Assembly: GCF_025642785.1 (NCBI RefSeq)
Contig: NZ_JANZKU010000013.1
Span: 1-64,000, forward strand
Direction of reading: 5' to 3'
Length of the DNA: 64,000 nucleotides
DNA from: Pseudomonas sp. RIT-PI-AD
Lineage (GTDB): Bacteria; Pseudomonadota; Gammaproteobacteria; Pseudomonadales; Pseudomonadaceae
The translations under genes and the position numbers were made by a program. The notes beneath the pieces were generated by a model. The model saw only the letters and a program-made list of their open reading frames with translations. It was not told the DNA's origin and did not search any database. Positions 8,067 to 17,456 of the stretch are shown here, in pieces. Positions within the stretch are counted from its first letter, which is position 1. Every line of letters begins with the position of its first letter.

Positions 8067-10145
8067 ATGCACACATTCTTCATCGCCCCCACCGGTTTCG
8101 GTGTCGGTCTCACCTCCATCAGCCTGGGCCTGGTCCGGGCCCTGGAGCGCGCCGGCCTCAAGGTCGGTTTCTTCAAGCCCATCGCCCAGCCGCATCCCGG
8201 CGACGAGGGTCCGGAGCGTTCCACCGAACTGATCGCCCGCACCCATGGGCTGACGCCGCCGAAGCCACTGGCCCTGGCCCACGTCGAGCGCATGCTCGGC
8301 GATGGCCAGCTCGACGACCTGCTGGAGGAAATCATCAGCCTCTACCAGCAGGCGGCGGTGGACAAGGACGTGGTGATCGTCGAAGGCATGGTGCCGACCC
8401 GCCACGCCAGCTACGCCGCGCGGGTCAACTCGCACCTGGCGAAGAGCCTGGACGCCGAGGTGGTGCTGGTCTCGGCGCCGGAAGAGGAAAGCCTCAGCGA
8501 ACTGTCCGACCGGGTGGAAATCCAGGCGCAGTCCTTCGGCGGGCCGAAGGATCCCAAGGTGATCGGGCTGATCCTCAACAAGGTGCGCAACGTCGAGTTC
8601 GCCGACCAGTTGCGCGCCCATTCCGCGCTGCTGCGCGGCGAGGACTTCCGGCTGCTCGGCTGCATCCCCTGGAACGACGAATTGAACGCCGCGCGCACCC
8701 GCGACGTCGCCGACCTGCTCAATGCACGAGTGCTCAACGCCGGCGAGTACGAACAGCGCCGGGTGCAGCAGATCGTCCTGTGCGCCCGCGCCGTGCCGAA
8801 TACCGTGCCCCTGCTCAAGCCCGGCGTGCTGGTGGTGACCCCGGGCGACCGCGACGACATCATCCTCGCCGCCAGCCTGGCCACCATGAACGGCATGCCG
8901 CTGGCCGGCCTGCTGCTGTGCAGCGACTTCCCGCCCGACCCGCGGATCATGGAGCTGTGCAAGGGCGCGCTGCAGGCCGGCCTGCCGGTGCTGACGGTGG
9001 CCACCGGCTCCTACGACACGGCGAACAACCTGCAGCGGATGAACAAGGAAATCCCGGTGGACGATCGCGAGCGCGCGGAGAAGGTCACCGATTTCGTCGC
9101 CGGCCACCTCGACCACGACTGGCTGCGCGCCCGCTGCGGCACCCCGCGCGAGCTGCGCCTGTCGCCGCCGGCGTTCCGCTATCAACTGGTCAAGCGCGCC
9201 CAGTTGGCCAACAAGCGCATCGTCCTGCCCGAGGGCAGCGAGCCGCGCACCGTGCAGGCCGCCGCCATCTGCCAGGCGCGCGGCATCGCCCGCTGCGTGC
9301 TGCTGGCAAAACCCGAAGACGTCATGGCGGTCGCCCAGGCCCAGGGGATCGAGCTGCCGCCCGGCCTGGAAATCCTCGATCCGGACCTGATCCGCGGTCG
9401 CTACATCGAACCGATGGTGGCCCTGCGCAAGGGCAAGGGCCTGAACGCCCCGATGGCCGAGCAGCAGCTCGAAGACAGCGTGGTCCTCGGCACCATGATG
9501 CTCGCCCTGGACGAGGTCGACGGCCTGGTTTCCGGCGCCATCCACACCACCGCCAGCACCATCCGCCCGGCCTTGCAGCTGATCAAGACCGCGCCCGGCT
9601 ACAACCTGGTGTCCTCGGTGTTCTTCATGCTGCTGCCGGACCAGGTGGTGGTCTACGGCGACTGCGCGGTGAACCCCGACCCCAGCGCCGCCGAGCTGGC
9701 GGAAATCGCCCTGCAGAGCGCCACCTCGGCGGCGGCCTTCGGCATCCCGCCGCGGGTGGCGATGATCAGCTACTCCACCGGCGACTCCGGCAGCGGCGAG
9801 GAAGTCGAGAAGGTCCGCGAGGCCACCCGCCTGGCGCGGGAACAGCAGCCGCAGCTATTGATCGACGGGCCTTTGCAGTACGATGCCGCCGCCATCGAGA
9901 GCGTCGCCCGGCAGAAAGCGCCGAACAGCCCGGTGGCCGGCCGCACCACGGTCTTCGTCTTCCCCGACCTGAACACCGGCAACACCACCTACAAGGCGGT
10001 GCAGCGCAGTGCCCAGGTGGTGAGCGTGGGGCCGATGTTGCAAGGCCTGCGCAAGCCGGTGAACGACCTGTCGCGGGGCGCCCTGGTGGACGACATCGTC
10101 TACACCATCGCCCTGACCGCGATCCAGGCCGCGGCCAAACCCTGA
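8067..10145 (+). CDS. pta: Phosphate acetyltransferase Pta (long form)
   Basis: 692 residues. The long Pta layout is seen: an N-terminal P-loop/BioD-like domain (FFIAPTGFGVGLTSI), a DRTGG middle domain (~215-330), and the C-terminal catalytic PTA_PTB domain from about 370, with LPEGSEPRTVQAA, AIHTTASTIRPALQ and FPDLNTGNTTYKAVQRS. It converts acetyl-CoA + phosphate to acetyl phosphate + CoA. It follows ackA on the same strand with a 123-bp gap, so the two are probably co-transcribed. The start at 8067 is preceded by AAAGGAAG as ribosome-binding site. Confidence 0.97.
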   Translation: MHTFFIAPTGFGVGLTSISLGLVRALERAGLKVGFFKPIAQPHPGDEGPERSTELIARTHGLTPPKPLALAHVERMLGDGQLDDLLEEIISLYQQAAVDKDVVIVEGMVPTRHASYAARVNSHLAKSLDAEVVLVSAPEEESLSELSDRVEIQAQSFGGPKDPKVIGLILNKVRNVEFADQLRAHSALLRGEDFRLLGCIPWNDELNAARTRDVADLLNARVLNAGEYEQRRVQQIVLCARAVPNTVPLLKPGVLVVTPGDRDDIILAASLATMNGMPLAGLLLCSDFPPDPRIMELCKGALQAGLPVLTVATGSYDTANNLQRMNKEIPVDDRERAEKVTDFVAGHLDHDWLRARCGTPRELRLSPPAFRYQLVKRAQLANKRIVLPEGSEPRTVQAAAICQARGIARCVLLAKPEDVMAVAQAQGIELPPGLEILDPDLIRGRYIEPMVALRKGKGLNAPMAEQQLEDSVVLGTMMLALDEVDGLVSGAIHTTASTIRPALQLIKTAPGYNLVSSVFFMLLPDQVVVYGDCAVNPDPSAAELAEIALQSATSAAAFGIPPRVAMISYSTGDSGSGEEVEKVREATRLAREQQPQLLIDGPLQYDAAAIESVARQKAPNSPVAGRTTVFVFPDLNTGNTTYKAVQRSAQVVSVGPMLQGLRKPVNDLSRGALVDDIVYTIALTAIQAAAKP

Positions 10146-10151
10146 AGTCGC

Positions 10152-10178
10152 CGGTCGCCGCGTCCGGCGCGGCGACCG
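10152..10178 (+). terminator. Hairpin after pta, possible terminator
   Basis: A 9-bp perfect stem (CGGTCGCCG at 10152-10160, CGGCGACCG at 10170-10178) with a 9-nt loop lies 7 bp after the pta stop. No U-run follows, so termination is uncertain. Confidence 0.4.
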
Positions 10179-10313
10179 AGGGTCGGTGTCGAGGCTTGCA
10201 GTTCAGTGCACGAGCGTTAACCATTGCGCCTTTCCGACCGCCGTGAGGGATTACGGACGGTTCTCCGATTTCATCGGTGCGTCCGCGCACCCCTCTGGAG
10301 GCTCGATCCGTCC

Positions 10314-11228
10314 ATGCTGAGTTTTCTGCCTGCCGTGCTGCGCGGCATCCTGGCCAACCTGCTGCTGTTCGCCAACACGCTGTTCTGGTGCTGGCTGCTG
10401 TTCATCGCCGCGCTGGTCAAGCTGTGCCTGCCCTTCAAGCCGGTGCGCAAGGCCTGCAACGCCATGCTGAACTGGACCGCGGAATCCTGGATCGCCTGCA
10501 ACAGCGGCTGGATGTGGCTGACCCAGAAGACCCAGTGGGACCTGCAGGGCCGCGAGCAGTTGAATTACGACGGCTGGTACCTGGTGACCAGCAACCACCA
10601 GAGCTGGGTGGACATCCTGGTGCTGCAACACACCCTCAACCGGCGCATGCCCTTCTTCAAGTTCTTCCTCAAGCGCGAGCTGATCTGGGTGCCGGTGATC
10701 GGCCTGTGCTGGTGGGCCTTGGATTTCCCCTTCATGAAGCGCTACACCAAGGCCTACCTGGCCAAACACCCGGAGAAACAGGGCGAGGACATGCTCACCA
10801 CCCGCCGCGCCTGCGAGAAATTCCGCGATGTACCGGTGGCGGTGTTCAACTTCCTCGAAGGCACACGCTTCACCCGCGCCAAGCACGACGAACAGGGCTC
10901 GCCGTTCCGCTACCTGCTCAAGCCCAAGGCCGGCGGCATCGCCTTCGTGCTGGACGCCATGGGCCAGCAGCTCAAGTCGATGGTCAACATCACCATTCAC
11001 TACCCCGACGGCGCGCCGAGCTTCTGGGCCTTCCTCAGCGGCCAGGTACGCCAGGTGGTGGTGCGTTACGAGCAACTGGAGATCCCCACCCCGTTCCTCG
11101 GCCGCAACTACAGCACCGACGAAGGCTATCGCCTGGAATTCCAGCAATGGGTCAACCGCCTGTGGCAGGAGAAGGACGAGAAGCTCGCCCGCCTGCACTT
11201 GGAATACCCGCCCGCCGCGCCCCGCTGA
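10314..11228 (+). CDS. 1-acyl-sn-glycerol-3-phosphate acyltransferase-like membrane protein (YihG type)
   Basis: 304 residues. N-terminal membrane segments span about 8-40. The PlsC-family block I is NHQSWVD at 94-100 (His95 and Asp100, the HX4D catalytic pair), block II KRELIWVPVIG, and block III FNFLEGTRFT. Enzymes of this branch (YihG/LptA-like acyltransferases) move acyl chains onto lysophosphatidic acid at the inner membrane; YihG can vary chain type. The start at 10314 follows TGGAGG and gives the usual N-terminal hydrophobic helix; the longer frame from 10224 has no such support. It ends 24 bp before the convergent GGDEF/EAL gene. Confidence 0.85.
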   Translation: MLSFLPAVLRGILANLLLFANTLFWCWLLFIAALVKLCLPFKPVRKACNAMLNWTAESWIACNSGWMWLTQKTQWDLQGREQLNYDGWYLVTSNHQSWVDILVLQHTLNRRMPFFKFFLKRELIWVPVIGLCWWALDFPFMKRYTKAYLAKHPEKQGEDMLTTRRACEKFRDVPVAVFNFLEGTRFTRAKHDEQGSPFRYLLKPKAGGIAFVLDAMGQQLKSMVNITIHYPDGAPSFWAFLSGQVRQVVVRYEQLEIPTPFLGRNYSTDEGYRLEFQQWVNRLWQEKDEKLARLHLEYPPAAPR

Positions 11229-11252
11229 AATCCGCCGGGACGACGGCGGCGA

Positions 11253-13400
11253 TCAGGGGACGGCGGGCTTGTCCGGCGGCAGCGAGTCCCAGTCCAGCTG
11301 CGGCGGGAACTCGTTGGCGTCCTTCAAGGCGAGCCCCGGCGCGACCAGGAAACCCTGCATGATCGAGCAGCGGTGCTCGATCAGCCACTGGCGCTGGGCG
11401 TGGGTCTCCACCCCTTCGGCGATCACCTCCAGGCCGAGGTGTCGGCCCAGGTCGATGATGGTGCTGACCACCGCCGCATCGCGGGGCGAATCGAGCATGT
11501 TGGCGATGAACAGGCGGTCGATCTTCAGGGTGTCCAGCTCGAAGTGGCGCAGGTAGGCCAGCGACGAGTAGCCGGTGCCGAAATCGTCGATGGCGATCCG
11601 CACGCCCAGGGAGCGCAGCTGGCGCAACTGCTCGCGGGTATTGTCGAGGTCCTGCATCAGCGCGCTTTCGGTGACCTCCACCTCCAGTTGCGACGGTTTC
11701 AACTGGTTGGACTCCAGCACCTGGCGCAGGTCTTCCACCAGTTGCGGCATGCCGAACTGCACCGGGCTGACGTTGAGGCTCAGCACCAGGTCCTCGCCGA
11801 AGCGTTCGCGCCATTCGCAGCACTGCCGCGCGCCCTGGCGGAACACCCAGTCGCCGACCCGGTTGATCAAGCGGGTTTCCTCCAGCAACGGGATGAACAC
11901 GTTCGGCGCCACGGTGCCGGCCACCCGGTGCTGCCAGCGCAACAGCGCCTCGAAACCGCGGAGCTTGCCGCTGTCGAGGAACACCTGGGGCTGGTAGACC
12001 AGGACGAAATCGTCCTGCTCGATGGCGTTGCGCAGGCTTTCCTCGAGCATCAGCCGCGAGCGTGCGCGACCGTTCATTTCCGGCGAGAAGAAGCGGTACT
12101 GCTGGCGTCCGGCGCGTTTGGCTTCGTACATCGCCATGTCGGCGGCGCGCAACAGGCCGTCCACCGTCTGGCCGCACTCGGGGAAGCAGGCGATGCCGAC
12201 GCTGGCGCCGAGGGTGACGTCGATCCCGTCGACCCGGTAACGCACCGAGACCAGCTCGATCAGCTTCTCCGCGACCCGCGCGGCGTCTTCCGGATGGTCC
12301 AGGGAGTCCAGCAGGGCGGTGAATTCGTCGCCGCCCATGCGCGCGAGCACGTCGTAGGGACGCATGCAGCTCTTCAGCTGTTCGCCGACCCGGCGCAGCA
12401 CCTGGTCGCCGGCGTCGTGGCCGAGGGAGTCGTTGATCCGCTTGAAGCCGTCGAGGTCGAGATAGAGCACGGCGATGCGCTTGCCGCTGCGGCCGATGCG
12501 CGCCAGGGACGCGTCCACCGCCTGGTGGAAACCGCGGCGGTTGAGCAGCCCGGTGAGGGCGTCGGTGATCGCCTGGGACTCCAGTTGCGCATGCAGCCGG
12601 CGCACCACCGACATGTCCAGCGCGAGCACCACCATCGACCGTTGCAGGCGCGGCAGCGGGGAGCTGGACAAGGCCACCGGCAGCAGCTCGCCGTTGAAGG
12701 TGCGCAGGTTGGCGTCGTGCAGGCGGTACACCTCGCCGCGCTTCCAATAGCGGTAGAAATCCGAAAGTCGCCAGTCGTCGGGCATGTCGGCCATTTGCAG
12801 GCGGGACAACAGCGGCGTGCCTTCCAGGTCGGTGACCGAGCCGTGGAGCATCTGCGCCATGGCCGGGTTGGCGAAGTTGATCAGGCCGTCCTCGCCGACC
12901 ACCAGGATACCCTCCGCGGCGTTCTCCAGCACCGATGCGTTGAACGCCCGCGCGGTGTCCAGTTGCTGGGTCAGGTGCACCAGGTCGCGGCGGTTGCGCT
13001 CGTGGGCCAGCAGCGAATGGATCTTGTGGCGCAGCACCTGGGGATCGAACGGCTTGAGGATGAAATCCACCGCACCACTGGTGTAGCCGCGCAGCACCGC
13101 TTCCTGGGTATGCGCGATGGCCGAGACGAAGATGATCGGGGTATAGCGGGTGCGCGGGCTGCCACGCATCAGCCGGGCCACCTCGAAACCGTCCATGTTG
13201 GGCATCTGCACGTCGAGCAGGACCAGGCTGATTTCGTCGTCGAGCAACTGCTGGAGCGCCTTTTCGCCGGAATCCACGCAGCGCACCACCCAGTCGCCTT
13301 CCTCCAGCAACGCCTCCATGGCGACCAGGTTTTCCGGGCGGTCGTCCACCACCAGCAACACGTTGCGGTCGGGAACGATTCTAAGCTGCGCGTTGGCCAT
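11253..13400 (-). CDS. Response regulator with PAS, GGDEF and EAL domains (c-di-GMP)
   Basis: 715 residues. The receiver domain (~12-130) has phospho-acceptor Asp63 in LLDVQMPNMDG. A PAS-like domain follows (~150-260). The GGDEF domain (~280-440) has an intact GGDEF at 356-360 and an inhibitory I-site RPYD five residues before it. The EAL domain (~450-700) has EAL at 484-486 and the TESALM and DDFGTGYSSL motifs. Both the cyclase and the phosphodiesterase active sites look complete, so the protein could make or break c-di-GMP depending on phosphorylation. It lies 136 bp downstream of a hybrid histidine kinase gene on the same strand, which is the likely partner. Confidence 0.92.
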   Translation of the reverse strand: MANAQLRIVPDRNVLLVVDDRPENLVAMEALLEEGDWVVRCVDSGEKALQQLLDDEISLVLLDVQMPNMDGFEVARLMRGSPRTRYTPIIFVSAIAHTQEAVLRGYTSGAVDFILKPFDPQVLRHKIHSLLAHERNRRDLVHLTQQLDTARAFNASVLENAAEGILVVGEDGLINFANPAMAQMLHGSVTDLEGTPLLSRLQMADMPDDWRLSDFYRYWKRGEVYRLHDANLRTFNGELLPVALSSSPLPRLQRSMVVLALDMSVVRRLHAQLESQAITDALTGLLNRRGFHQAVDASLARIGRSGKRIAVLYLDLDGFKRINDSLGHDAGDQVLRRVGEQLKSCMRPYDVLARMGGDEFTALLDSLDHPEDAARVAEKLIELVSVRYRVDGIDVTLGASVGIACFPECGQTVDGLLRAADMAMYEAKRAGRQQYRFFSPEMNGRARSRLMLEESLRNAIEQDDFVLVYQPQVFLDSGKLRGFEALLRWQHRVAGTVAPNVFIPLLEETRLINRVGDWVFRQGARQCCEWRERFGEDLVLSLNVSPVQFGMPQLVEDLRQVLESNQLKPSQLEVEVTESALMQDLDNTREQLRQLRSLGVRIAIDDFGTGYSSLAYLRHFELDTLKIDRLFIANMLDSPRDAAVVSTIIDLGRHLGLEVIAEGVETHAQRQWLIEHRCSIMQGFLVAPGLALKDANEFPPQLDWDSLPPDKPAVP

Positions 13401-13536
13401 GACACCTTCTCCCCAAACGAATCCCCACCGTTCCCGGCGGCCGGTGGTCTTGCGCGGGATGCAGCCGCCACGACGGCGCGCCCCTCGAGTTCAACTACGG
13501 CGCCACAGCCATCCGCGCCTTTCGAGCTCCCTTCGG

Positions 13537-16500
13537 TTATGACTGCGCCGGCGGCGATTGATCCCCCATCAACACCAGCCAGCGGTATAGCAGGTCGAGC
13601 AGGTCCTCGCGCGCCACCGGCTTGGCCAGGTAATCGTCGGCTCCGGCGGTGATGCACTTCTCCCGGTCGCCCTTCATCGCATGGGCGGTCAAGGCGATGA
13701 TGGGTACGTTGCAGCCGTGCTGCTCCTTGAGCAGGCGGGTGGCGGTGTAGCCGTCCATGGTCGGCATGGCCATGTCCATGAGGATCACGTCGAAGGGCTC
13801 GCGCAGGTAACAGTCGATGGCTTCCTGGCCGTCGCGCGCCGTGGTGATGTGCAGCCCCACCTCGTCGAGCAACGCGCTCAGGGCGTAGAGATTGCGAACG
13901 TCGTCGTCCACCAGCAGGACCCGGCGCCCTTCCAGGGGTGGCTTTCCGCTCGCCGCGATCGGCTCGCGCACGCTGTCGAGGAAACCCTGTACCGCGGCGC
14001 TGAGGCCTTTCAGGTCGGGCCCGGCCTTGCGCACCACCACCGCGGAGTAGCGGCGCAATTGCTGCAAGGCCTGCTGGTTGACGTCGACGCCGGTATTGAT
14101 CACCACCCGGGTGCCGTTCAGCGGCCGCAGCAGGTGCAGGGCCTCGAGCAGGTCGAAGCCATCCTGGTCGGGCAGGTTAAGATCGATCACCAGGGCGTCG
14201 TAATGCCCCTCCCGATACGCGGCGCGGGCGGCCTCGCCGGTGGACAGGGCGGTCACCTCGAAGCCGAGCTGGCGCAGGTGCTCGCCGTAGTGCTCGCGCT
14301 CCTGCTTGACGTCTTCCACCAGCAGCAGGCGGTGGGGTTCCGCGCTGACCTTCTGCAAGTCGTGGAACACCTGCTCCAGGTCGGCCCGGCCGATCGGCTT
14401 GACCAGGTAGCGGGTGCCGTCCTCGATCCAGTCCAAGGGCTGCGGGACGCAGGAAATGATGTGCACCGGGGTGCTGTGATGGTTGGCCTGGCTGCGCAAT
14501 TGCCGATAGATCTGCCAGCCGCTGATGTCGGGCAACAGGATGTCGAGGATCACCGCGCTGAAGCGCTCCTCCTGCAACAGCTGGATCGCCTGCTTGCCGC
14601 TGCGACAATGCACGGTGGAAAAGCCATGGCTCTGCGCGCTCTCGGCGATCACCGCGGCGAAATTGACGTCGTCCTCGACGATCAGCAGCGGCTCGCCCTT
14701 GCCCCCTCGCACCGGCGGCCCGTCCTCCTCGCGCTCCTCGACGATGGCCACGGCCACCGGCAGGCGCACGGTGAAGGTGGTGCCTTCGCCCGGCGCGCTC
14801 TCCAGGCTGACGTCGCCGTCCAGCGCCAGCACCAACTGGCGGGTGATCGCCAGGCCCAGGCCGGTGCCGCCGAAGCGCCGGCTGGTGGAACCGTCGATCT
14901 GCTGGAAGGCCTGGAAAATCCGCTCGTGCTGGTTCGCGGCGATGCCGATGCCGGTATCGCGGACGATGAACAGCAGCACTTCGTGGTCCTGCTGGCCGCC
15001 GTTCGGTTCGACCTCCACCCTCAGCTCCACCTCGCCGTGCTCGGTGAATTTCAGGGCGTTGGACAGCAGGTTGCGCAGGATCTGGTGCAGGCGCACGCGG
15101 TCGCTGTGAATCACCCGCGGCACGTCCGGCGCCACGGTGGAGATCAATTGCAGGCCCTTGACCTCCGCCATCGGCCGCAGGCTGCCGTCGATTTCCACCA
15201 GCATGTCCTGGACGTTCACCGGCTCCAGCTTGAGCTGCATGCGCCCGGCCTCGACCTTGGCCAGGTCGAGCACGTCGTTGATCAGTTGCAGCAGGTCGTT
15301 GCCGGCGCGATAGACGATGTCCGCATGCTTGACCTGTTTCTCGGTGAGGTTGCCGATGAGGTTCTGCCGGAGTTGGTCGCTGAGGATGAGGATGCTGTTC
15401 AGCGGCGTGCGCAGCTCGTGGGACATGTTGGCGAGGAATTCCGACTTGTAGCGATTGGCCAGCATCAGTTGCTCGGCCTGGTCGCGCAGGCGCTGCTCGG
15501 CGGCCTTGCGCTCGCTGATGTCGATGATCACCGCCTGCACCATGTTTTCCTGGCCGCTGCGGATCGGCGACAGCCCCACTTCCAGCGGGATCATGTGGCC
15601 GTCCCGGCGCAGGCCGAAAAGCTCGCGGTTCTTGCCCATCCGCCGCGGCTCGGGGTTGTCCAGGAAGTCCTGGCGCAGCTTGACGTGGCCCTCGCGCAGC
15701 GGCATGGGCAGGAGAATCTCCACCGGCTGGCCGATGAGTTCCTGGCGGGTATAGCCGAACATCTGCTCGGCCTGGCGGTTGACCAGCGCCAGGTGGCCTT
15801 TGCTGTCCACCAGCACGATGGCATTCGGCGACGCCTCGACCACCAGGCGGAAGCGTTCCTCGGCCATCTTGCGTGCCTGCAGGTCGACCAGGTTGAGCAG
15901 ATAGCCCGCGCCCCCTTCGTGGCTGAGGATGTTCAGGCTGAGGCTGACCGGAATCACGTCGCCGTTCTCGCGGCGTGCCTGGTACTCGCCCAGCTCGCCG
16001 AACGCGCTGTCCTGGGTCAGGCCGTCGATGCCGCCGAGCTCCGGCAGGAACCGGCGCACCCGTTCGCCGAGCAGGGCGTCGGCCGAGCAGCCGAGCAATT
16101 CGCCGGCGCTGCGGTTGGCGATCTCGATGCGCCCGTCGAGGCCGCACAACAGCGTGGCCACCGGCAGGCGCTCCAGCAGCAGGCGAAAACGCTCCTCGCG
16201 CTCGCGCAACTGCTCCGCGGTCTCCTGGTTGGATTCCAGCTCGCGCTCCCGGGAGTACAGGTAGCCGCCCACCAGGATCGACAGCAGCGCCGCGGCCGCC
16301 AACCCCGTCCACAGGCTGAACGCCAGGCGATCGTGGCCCAGGGATGCCTCGTACTGCGGGCGGCTGTGGACGCTCACCTGCCAGGTGCGGCCGTACACCT
16401 GGAGGTTTTCCTGCCACTCGAAGCGACTCTTCTCGGAGGCGTCGCGGCCGTTGAGCAACACGGTGTCGGGAGCCTGGAGGTCCTTGAGCTCGACGTGGAA

Positions 16501-17256
16501 CAGCGCGCCCTGCGCGCCGAGGATGCCGTCCATCAGGTCGCGGACGCGGAAAGCCCCCATGACCGTGCCGAACAGCGCGTCGCGTCGCTCGTCCTCGGTG
16601 GTGATGGGCGCACCGGGGCGATACACCGGCAGGTAGAACAGCAGACCGCTCTGCATGTCGCGCTCGGTTTCCTGCTTGAGTCGCAGCGGCGCGGTGAGAA
16701 TCGGCTCGCCGCTCAGGCGCGCACGGTCGATGGCGGCGAAGCGCGTCTCCTCGGTGAGCATGTCGTAGCCCACTACCCGGCGGTTGCGCCAGTCCAGCGG
16801 GCTGATGTAGTCCACGGTGAGGTAGTGTTCGCGCGGGCCGGGCGGGAACACATGGAAATCCTGCCGGCCCTGGGCATTCAATTCGTCGAGAAAACCCTGC
16901 ACCTCGTCGTCGCGCAGGTAACGCGCCCAGGCGACGGCCTGGATGCCCGGATAACGCTCCTGCAATTGCAGTTGCTCGGCGGCCCGCGACCATTCGTCCA
17001 TGGAGACCTCGCCGGAACCGACCATCACCCCGGCCATGCCGCGCAGGACCATTTCGTAGGATTCCATGCGCGTGCCGATGCGCTTGGCGATCTCCTGCGC
17101 CTCCATGTCGAAGCGCTGCTCGTACTCGCGCTGGTTGCGCGCCTCCAGGGTCAACCATTGCCACAGCACCAGCCCGCTCAGGCAGAACAGCAGCACCAGG
17201 GTCGCCCCCAGCGGCAGCAGCGTCCTACGTTTAACGGGAATGGGCCTTTCTTCCAT
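13537..17256 (-). CDS. Hybrid sensor histidine kinase (CHASE-PAS-PAS-HK-REC-REC-REC)
   Basis: 1239 residues. TM1 is at ~11-35. A periplasmic CHASE domain spans ~45-300 (YPGIQAVAWARYL and DYISPLDWRN fit CHASE). TM2 is at ~312-335, then a short coiled coil, PAS1 (~355-460) and PAS2 (~465-585). The HisKA domain has His613 in MSHELRTPLN, and the HATPase domain has NLLSNALKFTEHG and GTGLGLAI. Three receiver domains follow (acceptor Asp in ILDILLPD, VIDLNLPD and LMDMAMPT). CHASE domains bind small extracellular ligands; this one is unidentified. No Hpt domain is seen, so phosphorelay would need another protein. The next gene on the strand is the REC-GGDEF-EAL regulator. Confidence 0.92.
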   Translation of the reverse strand: MEERPIPVKRRTLLPLGATLVLLFCLSGLVLWQWLTLEARNQREYEQRFDMEAQEIAKRIGTRMESYEMVLRGMAGVMVGSGEVSMDEWSRAAEQLQLQERYPGIQAVAWARYLRDDEVQGFLDELNAQGRQDFHVFPPGPREHYLTVDYISPLDWRNRRVVGYDMLTEETRFAAIDRARLSGEPILTAPLRLKQETERDMQSGLLFYLPVYRPGAPITTEDERRDALFGTVMGAFRVRDLMDGILGAQGALFHVELKDLQAPDTVLLNGRDASEKSRFEWQENLQVYGRTWQVSVHSRPQYEASLGHDRLAFSLWTGLAAAALLSILVGGYLYSRERELESNQETAEQLREREERFRLLLERLPVATLLCGLDGRIEIANRSAGELLGCSADALLGERVRRFLPELGGIDGLTQDSAFGELGEYQARRENGDVIPVSLSLNILSHEGGAGYLLNLVDLQARKMAEERFRLVVEASPNAIVLVDSKGHLALVNRQAEQMFGYTRQELIGQPVEILLPMPLREGHVKLRQDFLDNPEPRRMGKNRELFGLRRDGHMIPLEVGLSPIRSGQENMVQAVIIDISERKAAEQRLRDQAEQLMLANRYKSEFLANMSHELRTPLNSILILSDQLRQNLIGNLTEKQVKHADIVYRAGNDLLQLINDVLDLAKVEAGRMQLKLEPVNVQDMLVEIDGSLRPMAEVKGLQLISTVAPDVPRVIHSDRVRLHQILRNLLSNALKFTEHGEVELRVEVEPNGGQQDHEVLLFIVRDTGIGIAANQHERIFQAFQQIDGSTSRRFGGTGLGLAITRQLVLALDGDVSLESAPGEGTTFTVRLPVAVAIVEEREEDGPPVRGGKGEPLLIVEDDVNFAAVIAESAQSHGFSTVHCRSGKQAIQLLQEERFSAVILDILLPDISGWQIYRQLRSQANHHSTPVHIISCVPQPLDWIEDGTRYLVKPIGRADLEQVFHDLQKVSAEPHRLLLVEDVKQEREHYGEHLRQLGFEVTALSTGEAARAAYREGHYDALVIDLNLPDQDGFDLLEALHLLRPLNGTRVVINTGVDVNQQALQQLRRYSAVVVRKAGPDLKGLSAAVQGFLDSVREPIAASGKPPLEGRRVLLVDDDVRNLYALSALLDEVGLHITTARDGQEAIDCYLREPFDVILMDMAMPTMDGYTATRLLKEQHGCNVPIIALTAHAMKGDREKCITAGADDYLAKPVAREDLLDLLYRWLVLMGDQSPPAQS

Positions 17257-17410
17257 GCGACCTCCGCGCGGTCCGTCTTTTTATGCTCGGCGGTAACGGG
17301 CTCGGCGAGGCTTTTTGACGCCGAGTTACTGACGAGTTCTCGTCGCAGTCTAGACAGGAATGCGTGGAATGGCCTCATGCCAGCCCACACGCGACGAACG
17401 GCGAAGGCAA

Positions 17411-17435
17411 GAAAGGCCTCGCGAAGAGGCCTTTC
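17411..17435 (-). terminator. Terminator hairpin after the OmpA-like lipoprotein gene
   Basis: A perfect 10-bp stem, GAAAGGCCTC (17411-17420) with GAGGCCTTTC (17426-17435), loop GCGAA. On the minus strand it lies ~20 bp after the lipoprotein stop and is followed by a short T-rich tract (TTTCTTG). Confidence 0.7.
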
Positions 17436-17456
17436 TCGAACGGACTCGCGCGCGAG

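Noticed and set aside
6713-10246. A 1177-codon frame overlapping ackA and pta on the same strand
   Set aside because: It is a +1/+2 frame shadow, very rich in Arg/Pro/Gly, while ackA and pta are unmistakable.
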